Of a stretch of DNA of 64,000 nt, positions 33,526 through 45,350 are shown in pieces. The stretch comes from Delphinus delphis (lineage: Eukaryota; Chordata; Mammalia; Artiodactyla; Delphinidae), in assembly GCF_949987515.2 (NCBI RefSeq), contig NC_082689.1:66215746-66279745 (forward strand). Direction: 5' to 3'. Numbering within the stretch: position 1 is the stretch's first letter; every line of letters starts with the position of its first letter. Both the position numbers and the translations under genes were made by a program. A model generated the notes under the pieces. The model saw only the letters and a list, made by a program, of their open reading frames with translations. It was not told the DNA's origin and ran no database searches.

Positions 33526-34060
33526 CATCTCAGTGGTGGCCTTGACTGAGCTATAAGATCAGCTTGTGTTGTTTATAGTGGATGATTCAGTGGTTAGATA
33601 TAACGAATTTTAACTTGTTTAAAACACTCTTAACTGTTGCCATCTCTAAAAAAATAACTTTCTTGCAAATGTGGGGATTTTGAGAATACACTTGTTCCTC
33701 CAAGGATCAGGGAGTTTGAGACCCCCAAGCTGATCACTTCTGCAAGTCTGGAAGCCTGCTTCATCTCAGTTTCAGTATGTCAAAAGGAAATACTCTATGA
33801 ACACAAATGAAGAAAGGTGAATTAGCTGTTCAGGTTTTCTAAGGCGATAATACGACTGGTAAGTTCAGGGCAATAGTTTAGTTATATTTGCAATTGCATC
33901 TCGAAATACAGTATTGCATAATTAATATGCCTGCAACCAGCAAAAGCATCTTTCACTCTGAAGGACAACTTCCTGACAGAAGCAAAGGGCCTAGGGCAAA
34001 GGAATCTAGCAGGAAAGACCAATCTGCCATGTACAGTTTGGCCCTATTTTTTTTTTAGAG

Positions 34061-34268
34061 GTTTTTTTTTTTTTTTGCGGTACATGGGCCTCTCACTGCT
34101 GTGGCCTCTCCCACTGCGGAGCACAGGCTCTGGACACGCAGGACCAGCAGCCATGGCTCACGGGCCCAGCCGCTCCACGGCACGTGGGATCCTCCCGGAC
34201 CAGGGCACGAACCTGTGTCCCCTGCATCGGCAGGCGGGCTCCCAACCACTGCGCCACCAGGGAAGCCC
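34061..34268 (-). repeat. CHR-type SINE, short cetacean form, minus strand
   Basis: T-rich start, 'gcggtacatgggcctctcac', B-box complement 'cgaacctgtgtcccc', and terminal 'ctgcgccaccagggaagccc'. TSD 'tggccctatttttttt' followed by AGAG-type sequence is at 34039-34060 and 34269-34289, with small differences in the T run. Confidence 0.95.
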
Positions 34269-34289
34269 TGGCCCTATTTTTTTTAAGAG

Positions 34290-35009
34290 AATAAAACACC
34301 ACTGACAATCACATTGATTCTATTTAGAATGATTTCTTAAGTAACAATACCACTTCAATTTTGTACCTTCATACACCTGATAAAGTACGGTTATCAAAAT
34401 ATATGCAGCCCTTAATCCACTATTTAACAAACAACAAAATAATTAATTTCCATTTTTTCCTAATATGTGTTGAACTATAATGAAGAGTATCACATGACCA
34501 AAAAAGTTTCTAAAATGATGATAGCACTTAGTCATTCCATTTCAGTAAAAGTGGGGACAAGAGTTATCAAAAGAAATTAAATCAGTCCTAGTTAGGCTAT
34601 TTACATATCAGGTGGTCACCATGGGATTTTTCCACTCAATCAGCTGTGCTCCAAAGTGTGCAAACAATTCTCTGAAAGAGTTCAGATAGATCTCTATTTA
34701 AAGACATGGGAAAAGACATAACTATAATTACTAGGAATTTGCAAGAACTATAAGAAAATTTGGGTGAAAATTTAGGTAAAAATTTAAAAAACCTAAAGGA
34801 GTAGATAATTTCCCAGAAAATTGTAAATTAGCAAGACTGACCCAAGAAAAGGTGCAAACCTGACTAGACAGATTATCATAAAAGAGATTGAAAAGATGTT
34901 TCAGATTCTACCATCGCAAGAGCAATGTATCAGTAAGGTATGGGGAAGCCTTAAAGAATCTTTGTGACGAAAGTCTCTGATAAACCGTACACTTCATCAA
35001 CAAAATTTT
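34290..35009. other. Unique sequence, nothing recognised
   Basis: No supported gene or repeat. Confidence 0.4.
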
Positions 35010-36345
35010 CTTGACCTCTACACATTTTTCTGTTGTCCCACTCATGTTCACATTTCCCCACTTACTGAATTTAGGGTCCGTTATTCATCATTGTAATCTC
35101 TTCCTCACATATACACTCACCATGAAGGACTTTTTCTCTCTTTTTCAAATCAATGTGACCAAAAAAATAAAAAATCAGCTAGTTAAACTCAACTCTCTTC
35201 CTACTATGAACCTGCCTCTAGTAGCTGAACGGATGATAATGACTAGAGAAAATGTAGGCTATTGCAGTAGTCCCCAGTAGTCATGCCTGACAATCTAACA
35301 TCACATTTCCCTTATTAATTCATAATTCAACTCTATGATACCATGAAAAGGCACCTTTACTTCTTTTCAACTGTCCAACATTTCTTCTCATCTTTTCCAT
35401 CTCGGTTTATGATATTGCTTCTAAGAAAATTGATAGAACTCCAGGGCCTGGAACTTCTTTCCTTCTTCCTACTATATTCCATGTACTCTTGATATTTGTA
35501 CCCATATAGTCTGCCTTCAATCCTGTTATGATGGAGAAACTGTTCTTTCTCCCACCTAAGGTCATCTCCTTCTCTTAAGCTTTGGATTCTAATTTCCTCT
35601 CACCAATTCTAGGTCTTTGCTACTTTAACGATCCCCTCTTTCTTCTGCATCATCATTTCCCCCCTATTTTACTCTATTATTCCCTTTGTCTGCAAATATG
35701 TTGTAATATCTCCAAACTTAAAAATAAATTCCCTTTCTATCATTTCCCCATCTCACTATCACTATTTCTCCACTCCGCTTTGTAGCAACTTCCCAAGAGA
35801 AGGTATTCTCCATTTCTCAGATGTAATTCTATATTGAACTCCCCAAAATTAGACTGTGGAACTGGTCCACAGTTCCACTGAAATAGCATTTATCAAGGTC
35901 ATCAGTGAATTTGAATATTACCAAATCCAATGGTAAATTTTCAGTCCTTATCTTCAATATCTCAAGAGATTTTGACTCAGATTTTCAGTTCAGTCTTGAG
36001 CTATTTCTTTACCTGGCTTGCAACATACCATGCACAGAGTAGGGTTTTCTCCTACCTCATTTACTGCCCTTCCTCAACCTTCCTGCCTGATTTCTTCCAT
36101 TCTTCCTAACCTCTAAATCCTCTCATGGATTGAGGTCTGAGACTTTTCTATCTGACCCTTTCCTAAGAAAGCAGATCTGGTCCTATGTCTTTAAATACCA
36201 CCATTTATTTGTGATTCTCAAATTTAGATATGTAGCCTGAACCTCTTCTCAGAATTTTAGATTTTTATACACACTGCCTACTCTAATCTACAGCTCCACT
36301 TAAATGGCTAATAGGCTTTTCAAATTTTAACATGTCAAAAAATAA
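35010..36345 (+). mobile_element. L2 LINE relic, plus strand
   Basis: Pyrimidine-rich L2 ORF2 sequence: 'tttatcaaggtcatcagtga' (near 35889), 'ccaaatccaatggtaaattt' (near 35922), 'ctatgtctttaaataccacc' (near 36184), 'gattctcaaatttagatatg' and 'ctccacttaaatggctaata' (near 36294). This is the same ORF2 zone as in the copy at 5.0-6.9 kb. The first 300 bases are less certain. Frames are broken. Confidence 0.65.
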
Positions 36346-36363
36346 TTAAAAAATGAAAGAGAT

Positions 36364-36376
36364 GGAAGGAAGGAAG

Positions 36377-36411
<35 letters not shown>

Positions 36412-36427
36412 AAGAAAGAAAGAAAGA
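36364..36427 (+). repeat. Uninterrupted purine tract (GGAA/GAAA/GA)n with mirror symmetry
   Basis: 64 bases without a pyrimidine: (GGAA)n, then (GAAA)n, a central (GA)n, then (GAAA)n again. The GAAA-GA-GAAA part is a mirror repeat, the sequence type that can form intramolecular triplex (H-DNA) under superhelical stress. Confidence 0.93.
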
Positions 36428-37668
36428 TAACAAATCTCAGGCTTCCTCCTCTTACTTCAGTCTTACCCATTTTAGTAAATGACATCACCATTTACCCAAT
36501 GACTCATATTAAAAACCTAACTCTTTGAGAAATGGCTAATTCTAGGATTGGGACAGGGTAAATACAAGATGAACCTGAATCATCTTACAGTAATGAAAAG
36601 TAAGAAAGGGAAAGAAAAAAGGATAGGCACATGAGAAGTCTATGTCATGTGAGAAGGACAGAAGGACTGACCTGAAAGAACTCTCAATGGTCAAAGTTGG
36701 ACTAATTTAAGCAATAAAAATTAATGACAGTATTAGATTATAACCCAAAGAATAAAATGAATATCTGTGAGTCTATAATGATATAAATAAATGACTAAAT
36801 AAATAAATAGGAGAGAAGGAACAAATCTTCCTTACATTAAATTCTGTGATATGATATTTATGACTTCACATAAAAATGCATGTGTGTCTGCATAAGAGAG
36901 AATTATTCAAGGAAACCAATTTTGAAGCACAGAATAGTTTTTGGACATTGGGTCCACATTTTTTTTCAAGCAGAAACCAACTTTTAAATATAAAATTGAT
37001 TGCAGGGCTCCTTAATTTCACAAGGAAAATACAGAATTGCTGCTAGAATTGATCAGATTCCCAAGAAATGCATAAATTCTTACAGATGGTCCTAGGAACA
37101 TAGCTAAATTGCAGACTGTGTTAGTCAGTGTACTTTCATGCTCAGCTGCAGAAAATAGAAATTAAACTTAAAAAAAGAAAAAGCAATATCCACTGACAGA
37201 AGTAAAAGAGGAAGATCTTTACAGACTTGTTCCCTCCACTTTCAGTTAATGAAGCAGTCTACAGTATCTATTTTAATTGTTTTGATTCTCCTGCATGGAA
37301 ACCACACAGTCACTATTCTGCAGGGTAGGAATGCCTAAATAATGTCTTGCAGGGTTGCTGGCGCTGCCCTGACAACTTCTCTTAAAAGAAATGAGAAAAA
37401 ACCACATATTTGTTACTTAAGAATATGTTCTTCTCTGCCACTGTTAAGATATAAGGAGCCTCACCAAAATTTCCCTGTAGAAAGTGTCCAGCACCTAATT
37501 ACTACTTAATGTGTTTATATACTTTCTCCACATTTCAGGAATATTGCATGTAGTGGCAGACAGAAATGGGGTATATATAATTATGTATTTAATCTGACCC
37601 CAAATTAGTCTGCTTGCAACACCAAGGAGCTCACTGGCTAATGTCAAGTATGTGTGGATGAAGAAAAG
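36428..37668. other. Mostly unique sequence
   Basis: No gene. The part at 36540-36850, with 'gtgagtctataatgatataa' and an (AAAT)n run at 36785-36812, looks like a dispersed repeat, but I cannot name its family. Confidence 0.4.
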
Positions 37669-37677
37669 AAAAAGTCT

Positions 37678-37845
37678 AGGGCTTCCCTGGTGGCGCAGTG
37701 GTTGAGAGTCCGCCTGCCGATGCAGGGGACACGGGTTCGTGCCCCAGTCCGGGAAGATCCCACATGCTGCAGAGCGGCTGGGCCTGTGAGCCATGGCTGC
37801 TGAGCCTCTGTGTCCGGAGCCTGTGCTCTGCAACAGGAGAGCCAC
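37678..37845 (+). repeat. CHR-type SINE truncated at its 3' end
   Basis: Complete tRNA-related head 'gggcttccctggtggcgcag' and B box 'gggttcgtgccccag', but the copy stops at 'caacaggagagccac' and lacks the usual 'agtgagaggcccgcgtaccgc' and A tail. TSD 'aaaaagtct' nevertheless flanks it at 37669-37677 and 37846-37854. Confidence 0.92.
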
Positions 37846-38051
37846 AAAAAGTCTTGATATCATATGAGGAAATTTTGTTACAGAAGTCTATCTATTGATA
37901 GACTTCATGATAGATGACTTAATAATAAAGTGATTTTACCATAAAGTGAATAATGACTGAACACTGAGTGAAGATTCTTACAGATATGAGTAGAGAAATG
38001 ACGATTCAATGCAGTTCGAGAGAAATATTAGTGGCATGACAATGTAATAAA

Positions 38052-38185
38052 AAGTGTTTAGGCTCTGGAGTACTAAAAAACAGAGGTTGACATCTTTTGA
38101 TGTTTTCATCTTTCTTCTGTGACTTTGGGCAAATTATATAATATCAGTTTCTTCATCTATTGAATGGGCTTATGAACTCTGATTT
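38052..38185 (+). repeat. MIR SINE relic, plus strand
   Basis: 'tttaggctctggagtactaa', 'tgactttgggcaaattatat' and 'cagtttcttcatctattgaa' follow the MIR consensus order. Diverged, with the middle partly lost. Confidence 0.65.
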
Positions 38186-38382
38186 TGCATTTTGTAGGGA
38201 AGTCAGTAGGCAAGGCAGTCAGGAAATGCAATTTTCAGAGGAAGGGCAGAGACTGGACATAAATGGGCACATAGTTGACACACTAAGACAATCCTCATGA
38301 AAACATGAGCTATTTCACCATCTGAGCTGTTAGAGCCAGGGTTGGAAAAGACTGCTCCTTGTCTTCAAGAATATGGTGCTAG

Positions 38383-40560
38383 AGGGGGGACCTTCAAGAT
38401 GACGGAGCAGTAAGACGTGGAGATCACCTTTCTCCCCACAAATACATCAAAAATACATCTACAGGGCTTCCCTGGTGGCGCAGTTGTTGAGAGTCTGCCT
38501 GACGATGCAGGGGACACGGGTTCATGCCCCAGTCCGGGAAGATCCCACATGCCGCGGAGCGGCTGGGCCTGTGAGCCATGGCCGCTGAGCCTGTGCATCC
38601 GGAGCCTGTGCTCCGCAACGGGAGAGGCCACAACAGTGAGAGGCCCGCGTACCCAAAAAAAAAAAAAAAAAAGAAAATACGTCTACATGTGGAACAACTG
38701 TTACAGAACACCTACTGAATGTGGCCAGAAGACCTCAGACTTCCCAAAAGGCAAGAAAATCCCCACGTACCTGGGTAGGGCAAAAGAAAAAAGAAAAAAC
38801 AGAGACAAAACAATAGGGACTGGACCTGAACCTCTGGGAGGGAGCTGTGAAGGAGGAAAAGTTTCCACACACTAGGAAGCCCCTTCACTGGCGGAGACAG
38901 AGGGTGGATGGGGGGGAGCCATGGAGGAGAGTGCAGCTACAGGGGTGCAGAGGGCAAAGCGGAGAGATCCCTGCACAGAGGATCAGTGCCAAGCAGCACT
39001 CACCAGCCTGAGAGGCTTGTCTGCTCACCTGCAGGTGTGGGTGGGGCCTGGGAGCTGAGGCTCGGGCTTCAGAGGTCAGATCCCAGGGAGAGAACTGGGG
39101 TTGGCCGTGTGAACACAGCCTGAAGAGGGCTAGTGTGCCACAGCTAGCTGGGAGGGAGTCCGGGAAAAACTCTGGACCTGCCTAAGAGGCAAGAGACCAT
39201 TGTTTTGTGGTGCACGAGGAGAGGGGATTCTTTCCCTGTCTGCCCACAGAAGGTAGAGCACCGCCTAAATGAGCTCCAGAGATGGGTGTGAGCCGTGTCT
39301 ATCAGCTCGGACCCCAGAGATGGGCATGAACCGCTAACACTGCTGCTGCAGCCACCAAGAATCCATGTGCAAGCACAGGTCACTATCCACACCCCTGCCC
39401 CCAGGAGCCTGTGCAGCCTGCCACTGCCAGGGTCCAGTGATACAGGGACAACTTTCCCAGGAGAACACAGGGCACACCTCAGGCTGTTACAACGTCATAC
39501 TGGCCTCTGCCGTTGCAGGCTCGCCCCACATTCCAATTATAACTACTGTACCCCTCCCTCCCCCCAGCCTGAGTGAGCCAGAGCCCCTTAATCAGCCACT
39601 GCTTTAACCCTGTCCTGTCTGGGCAGGAACAGAAGCCTGGGGGCAACCTACATGCAGAGGTGGGGACAAAACCAAAGCTGAACCCTGGGAGCTGTGCAAA
39701 GAAAGAAGAGAAAGGGAAATTTCTCCCAGCAGCCTCAGGAGCAGCAGATTAAATCCCCACAGTCAACTTGATGTACTCTGCATCTGTGGAATACCTGAAT
39801 AGACAACGAATCAACCCAAAATTGAGGCAGTGGACTTCGGGAGCAACTGTAGACTTGGGGTTTGCTGTCTGTGACTGACTTGTATCTGATTTTTATGTTT
39901 ATCTTAGTATAGCTTTTAGTACTTATTATCATTGGTAGATTTGTTTATTGGTTTTGTTGCTCTTTTTTTATTACTTTTTAATTTTTTAAATTTTAATAAT
40001 TAAAAAAATTTTTAATTTAATTATTTTATTTTATTATTTAAAAAAATTTTGTTTTTCTTCTGAGCCATGTGGCTGACAGGGTCTTGGTGCTCTGGCCTGG
40101 TGTCAGGCCTGAGCCTCTGAGGTGGGAGAGCCAAGTTCAGGACATTGGACCACCAGAGACCTCCTGGCGCCCCGTAATAATAATCGGCGAGAGCTCTCCC
40201 AGAGATCTCCATCTCAACGCTAAGACCCAGATCCACCCAATGGCCAGCAAGCTCCAGTGCTGGATGCCCATGCCGAACAAGTAGCAAGACAGGAACACAA
40301 CCTCATCCATTAGCGGAGAGGCTACCTAAAATCATACTAAGTTAACAGACACCCCAAAACACACCACCAGAGGCAGCCTTGCCCGTCAAAAGACAAGATG
40401 CAGACCCACCTACCAGAACACATGCACCAGACCCTCCACCAGGAAGCCTACACAACCCACTGAACCAACCTTACCCACTGGAGGCAGACACCAAAAACAA
40501 TGGGAATTAGGAAACTGCAGTCTGTGAAAAGGAGACCCCAAACAGAGTAAGTAAAACAAA
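38383..40560 (+). promoter_or_regulatory. L1 5'UTR with internal promoter region
   Basis: About 1.95 kb of L1 5'UTR (SINE excluded), more GC-rich than the flanks. Near its start, CAAGATGAC (38395-38403) sits where L1s usually carry a YY1 core CAAGATGGC, with one G to A change that would be expected to weaken YY1 binding. In other mammals this region drives RNA polymerase II transcription of L1; activity here is unknown. The last 550 bases have an AT-rich segment (39950-40050) followed by a moderately GC-rich block up to ORF1. Confidence 0.8.
38464..38673 (+). repeat. CHR-type SINE, short form, nested in the L1 5'UTR
   Basis: Head 'gggcttccctggtggcgcag', 'tgcaggggacacgggttcat', end 'gagaggcccgcgtaccc' and an A tail. 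TSDs 'aaaatacatctaca' (38450-38463) and 'aaaatacgtctaca' (38674-38687), one mismatch. It lies 80 bases inside the L1, so it inserted after the L1 did. Confidence 0.95.
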
Positions 40561-41485
40561 ATGAGAAGACAGAGAAATATGCATCAGATGCAGGAGCAAG
40601 GTAAAAACCCACCAGACCAAATAAATGAAGAGGAAATAGGCAGTCTACCTGAAAAAGAATTCAGAGTAATGGGAGTGGAGATGATCCAAAATCTTAGAAT
40701 GGAGAAATTATAAGAAACGTTTAACAAGGACCTAGAAGAACTAAAGAGCGAACAAACAATGATGAACAACACAACAAATGAAATTAAATATTCTCTAGAA
40801 GGAATAAATAGCAGAATAACTGAAGAAGAAGAACGGATAAGTGACCTGGAAGATAAAATAGTGGAAATAACTACTGTAGAGCAGAATAAAGAAAAAAGAA
40901 TGAAAAGAATTGAGGACAGTCTCAGAGACCTCAGGGATAACATTAAATGCACCAACATTCGATTGGGGTCCCAGAAGAAGAAGAGAAAAGGAAAGGGTCT
41001 GAGAAATGTTTGAAGAGATTATAATTGAAAATTTCCCTAACATGGTAAATGAAATAGTAAATCAAGTCTAGGAAGGGCCGAGAGTCCCATACAGGATAAA
41101 TCCAAGGAGAAACAGGCCAAGACACATATTAATCAAACTATCAAAAATTAAATACAAAGAAAAAATATTAAAGGCAGCAAGGGAAAAACAACAAATAACA
41201 CACAAGGGAATCCCCATAAGGTTAACAGCTGATCTTTCAGCAGAAACTCTGCAAGCCAGAAGGGACTGGCAGGACATATCTAAAGTGATGAAAGGGAAAA
41301 ACCTACAACCAAGATTACTCTGCCCAGCAAGGATCTCATTCAGATTCGACAGAGAAATTAAAACTTTTACAGACAACCAAATTTAAGAAAATTCAGCCCT
41401 ACAAAACCAGCTTTACAACAAATGCTAAAGGAACTTCTCCAGTCAGGAAACACAAGAGAAGAAAAAGACATAAAAAAACAATTAA
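40561..41485 (+). pseudogene. Disabled L1 ORF1
   Basis: L1 ORF1p is the RNA-binding trimeric chaperone of L1 particles. Here ATG 40561 opens a frame that meets an in-frame TAA at 40711-40713. The same frame resumes and codes for a coiled-coil-like segment from 40759 (heptad-rich EERISDLEDKIVEITT) up to a frameshift near 40963. A second frameshift lies near 41008. The C-terminal half, with 'gcagcaagggaaaaacaaca' and 'actctgcaagccagaaggga', is recognisable by homology up to about 41485. The expected length of about 300 codons is preserved but not translatable. Confidence 0.9.
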
Positions 41486-41488
41486 CAT

Positions 41489-44400
41489 ATGGTAATAGGA
41501 ATATACATATCGATAATTACCTTAATTGTAAATGGATTAAATTCTCTAACCAAAAGACACAGACTGGCTGAATGCATACAAAAATAAGATCTGTATATAT
41601 GCTGTCTACAAGAGATCCATTTCAGACCTAGAGACACACACAGACTGAAAGTGAAGGGATGGAAAAAGATTTTCCATGCAAATGGAAATCAAAAGAAAGC
41701 TGGAGTAGCAATTCTCGTATCAGACTAAACATACTTTAAAATAAAGACGATAACAAGAGACAAAGGAGGACACTACATAATGATCAAGGGATCAATCCAA
41801 CAAGAAGATATAACAACTGTAAATATTTATGCACCCAAAATAGGAGCACCTCAATACATAAGGCAAGTGCTAACAGCCATAAGAGGGGAAATTGACAGTA
41901 ACACAATAATAGCAGGGGACTTTAACACCCCACTTTCACCAATGGACTGATCATCCAAAATGAAAATAAATAAGGAAACACAAGCTTTAAATGACATATT
42001 AAACAAGATGGACTTAACTGATATTTATAGGACATTCCATTCAAAGACAATAGAATACACTTTCTTCTCAAGTGCTCATGGAACATTCTGCAGGATAAAT
42101 CATATCTTGAGTCACAAATCAAGCCTTGGTAAATTTAAGAAATTTGAAATCGTATCAAGTACCTTTTCCGATCACAACGCTATGAGAATAGATATCAATT
42201 ACAGGAAAAAAACTGTAAAAAATACAAACACATGGAGGCTAAACAATATGCTACTAAATAACCAAGATCACTGAAGAAATCAAAGAGGAAATCAAAAACT
42301 ACCTAGAAACAAATGACAATGAAAACACGATGGCCCAAAACCTATGGGATGCAGCAAAAGCAGTTCAAAGAGGGAACTTTATAGCAATACCTTCCTACCT
42401 CGAGAAACAAGAAAAATCTCAAATAAAAAACCTAACCTTACACCTAAAGCAATTAGAGAAACAAGAACAAAAAACCCAAAGTTAGCAGAAGGAAAGAAAT
42501 CATAAAGATCAGAAGATCAGAAAAAAATGAACAATAAATGAAGGAAACAATAGCAAAGATCAATAAAACTAAAACTGGTTCTTTCAGAAGATAAACAAAA
42601 TTGATAAACCACTAACCAGGCTCATGAAGAAAAAAAAGGGAGAAGACTCAAACCAACACAACCAGAAATGAAAAAGGAGAAATAACAACTGACACTGCAG
42701 AAATACAAAGGATCATGAGCTATTGCTACAAGAAACTATACGCCAATAAAATGGACAACATGGAAGAAATGGACAAATTCTTAGAAAAGCACAACCTTCT
42801 GAGACTGAACCAGGAAAAAATAGAAAATATAAACAGACCAATCACAAGCACTGAAATTAAAACTGTGATTTAAAATCCTCCAGCAAACAAAAGCCCAGGA
42901 CCAGCTGGCTTCACAGGCAAATTTTATCAAGAATTTAGAGAAGAGCTAACACCTATCCTTCTCAAACTCTTCCAAAATATAGCACAGGGAGGAAATGTTC
43001 CCAAACTCATTCTACAAGGCCACCATCACCCTGATAACAAAACCAGAAAAAGATGTCACAAAAAAAGAAAACTACAGGCCAATATCACTGATGAACATAG
43101 ATGCAAAATTCCTCAACAAAATACTAGCAAACAGAATCCAACAGCACATTAAAATGATCCTACACTATGTTCAAGTGGGGTTATCCCAGGAATGCAAGGA
43201 TTCTTCAATATATGCAAATCAAGCAATGTGATATACCATATTAACAAACTGAAGGATAAAAACCATGTGATCATCTCAATAGATGCAGAAAAAGCTTCTG
43301 ACAAAATTCAACACCAATTTATTATAAAAACTCTCCAGCAAGTAGGCATGGGGGAACTTAACATAATAAAGGCCATATATGACAAACCCACAGCCAACAT
43401 CATTCTCAATGGTGAAAAGCTGAAATAATTTCCTCTAAAATCAGGAACAGGACAAGGATGCCCACTCTCACCACTATTATTCAACATAGTTTTGGAAGTT
43501 TTAGCCACAGCATTCAGAGAAGAAAAAGAAATAAAAGGGATCTAAATAGGAAAAGAAGAAGTAAAACTGTCACTGTTTGCAGATGACATGATACTATACA
43601 TAGAGAATCCTAAAGATGCTACCAGAAAACTACTAGACCTAATCAATGAATTTGGTAAACTGGCAGGATACAAAATTAATGCACAGAAATCTCTTGCATT
43701 TCTATACACTAATGATGAAAAATCTGAAAGAGAAATTAAGGAAACACTCCCATTTATCATTGCAACAAGAAGAATAAAATACCTAGGAATAAACCTACCT
43801 AAGGAGACAAAAGACCTGTTTGCAGAAAACTATAAGACACTGATGAAAGAAATTAAAGATGATACAAACAGATGGAGAGACATACCATGTTCTTGGATTG
43901 GAAGAATCAACATTGTGAAAATTACTAATACTACCCAAAGCAATCTACAGATTCAGTGCAATTCCTATCAAATTACCAATGGCATTTTTCCCCGAACTAG
44001 AACAAAAAATTTCACAATTTGTATGGAAACACAAAAGACCCCGAATAGCCAATGAAATCTCGAGAAAGAAAAACAGAGCTGGAGGAATCAGGCTCCCTGA
44101 CTTCAGACTATACTACAAAGCTAAAGTAATCAAGACAGTATGGTACTGGCACAAAAACAGAAATATAGATCAATGGAACAGGATAGAAAGCCCAGAGATA
44201 AACCCACACACATATGGTCACCTTATTTTTGATAAAGGAGGCAAGAATATACACTGTAGAAAAGACAGCATCTTCAATAAGTGGTGCTGGGAAAACTGGA
44301 CAGCTACATGTCAAAGAATGAAATTAGAACACTCCCTAACACCATACACAAAAATAAACTTAAAATGGATTAAAGACTTAATTGTAAGGTCAGATAATAT

Positions 44401-45350
44401 AAAACTCTTAGAGGAAAACATAGGAAGAACACTCTTTGACATAAATCACAGCGAGATCCTTTTTGACCCACCTTCTAGAGAAAGGGAATAAAAACAAAAA
44501 TAAACAAATGGGACCTAATGAAACTTAAAAGCTTTTGCACAGCAAAGGAAACTATAAACCAGGTGAAAAGACAACCCTCAGAATGGGAGAAAATATTTTC
44601 AAATGAAGCAACTGACAAAGGATTAATCTCCAAAATTTACAAGCAGGTCATGCAGCTCAATAGCAAAAAAACAAGCAAACCAATCCAAAAATGGGCAGAA
44701 GACCTAAATAGACATTTCTCCGAAGAAAATATACAGATTGTCAACAAACACATGAAAGGATGCTCAACATCACTAATCATTAGAGAAATGCAAATCAAAA
44801 CTACAGTGAGGTATCACCTCACACTGTTCAGAATGGCCATCATCAAAAAATCTACAAACAATAAATGCTGGAGAGGGTGTGGAGAAAAGGGAACCCTCTT
44901 GCACTGTTGGTGGGAATGTAAATTGATACAGCCACTATGGAGAACCGTATGGAGGTTGCTTAAACAACTAAAAATAGAACTACCATATCACCCAGCAATC
45001 CCACTTCTGGGCATATACCCTGAGATAACCATAATTCAAAAAGAGTCATGTACCACAATGTTCACTGCAGCTCTATTTACAATAAATAGCCAGGACATGG
45101 AAGCAACCGAAGTGTCCTCTGACAGATGAATGGATAAAGAACATATATACATATATATGTTCTTTGTGGCCCATATATACAATGGAATATTACTCAGCCA
45201 TAAAAAGAAACGAAATTGAGTTATTTGTAGTGAGGTGGATGGACCTAGAGACTGTCATACAGAGTGAAGTACGTCAGAAAGAGAAAAATAAATACCGTAT
45301 GCTAACACATATATATGGAATCTTAAAAAAAAAAAAAAAAAGGTTCTGAA
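41489..45350 (+). pseudogene. Disabled L1 ORF2 (endonuclease and reverse transcriptase)
   Basis: ATG 41489 starts the endonuclease frame, which runs to 42274 but has stops at 41585, 41726 and 41948. Catalytic landmarks remain: GDFNTP (near 41917-41934) and SDHNAM (near 42166-42183). The reverse transcriptase spans about 42850-43800 with a frameshift between 43140 and 43195, stops at 43426 and 43543, and the catalytic FADD at 43576-43587. Further shifts lie between 43900 and 43980 and between 44460 and 44518. The Cys-rich C-terminal domain ([19 protein letters not shown]) lies near 44863-44919, and MEYYSAIKRNE follows near 45185. The inactivating changes are scattered, as in neutral decay. Confidence 0.93.

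Larger units (their letters stand above)
31053..34038. other. Unique region with palindrome and DR4-type site
   Basis: About 3 kb without a supported gene. A weak L2-like stretch on the minus strand may lie at 32165-32340. The palindrome and hormone-receptor-type element within it are listed separately. Confidence 0.45.

Noticed and set aside
34061..34268. CpG-rich blocks as CpG islands
   Set aside because: Each block is only about 200 bases and coincides exactly with a CHR SINE.
40584..41376. Antisense open frames of 60-124 codons across L1 ORF1
   Set aside because: Mirror effect of the A-rich, purine-rich L1 coding strand. Not separate genes.
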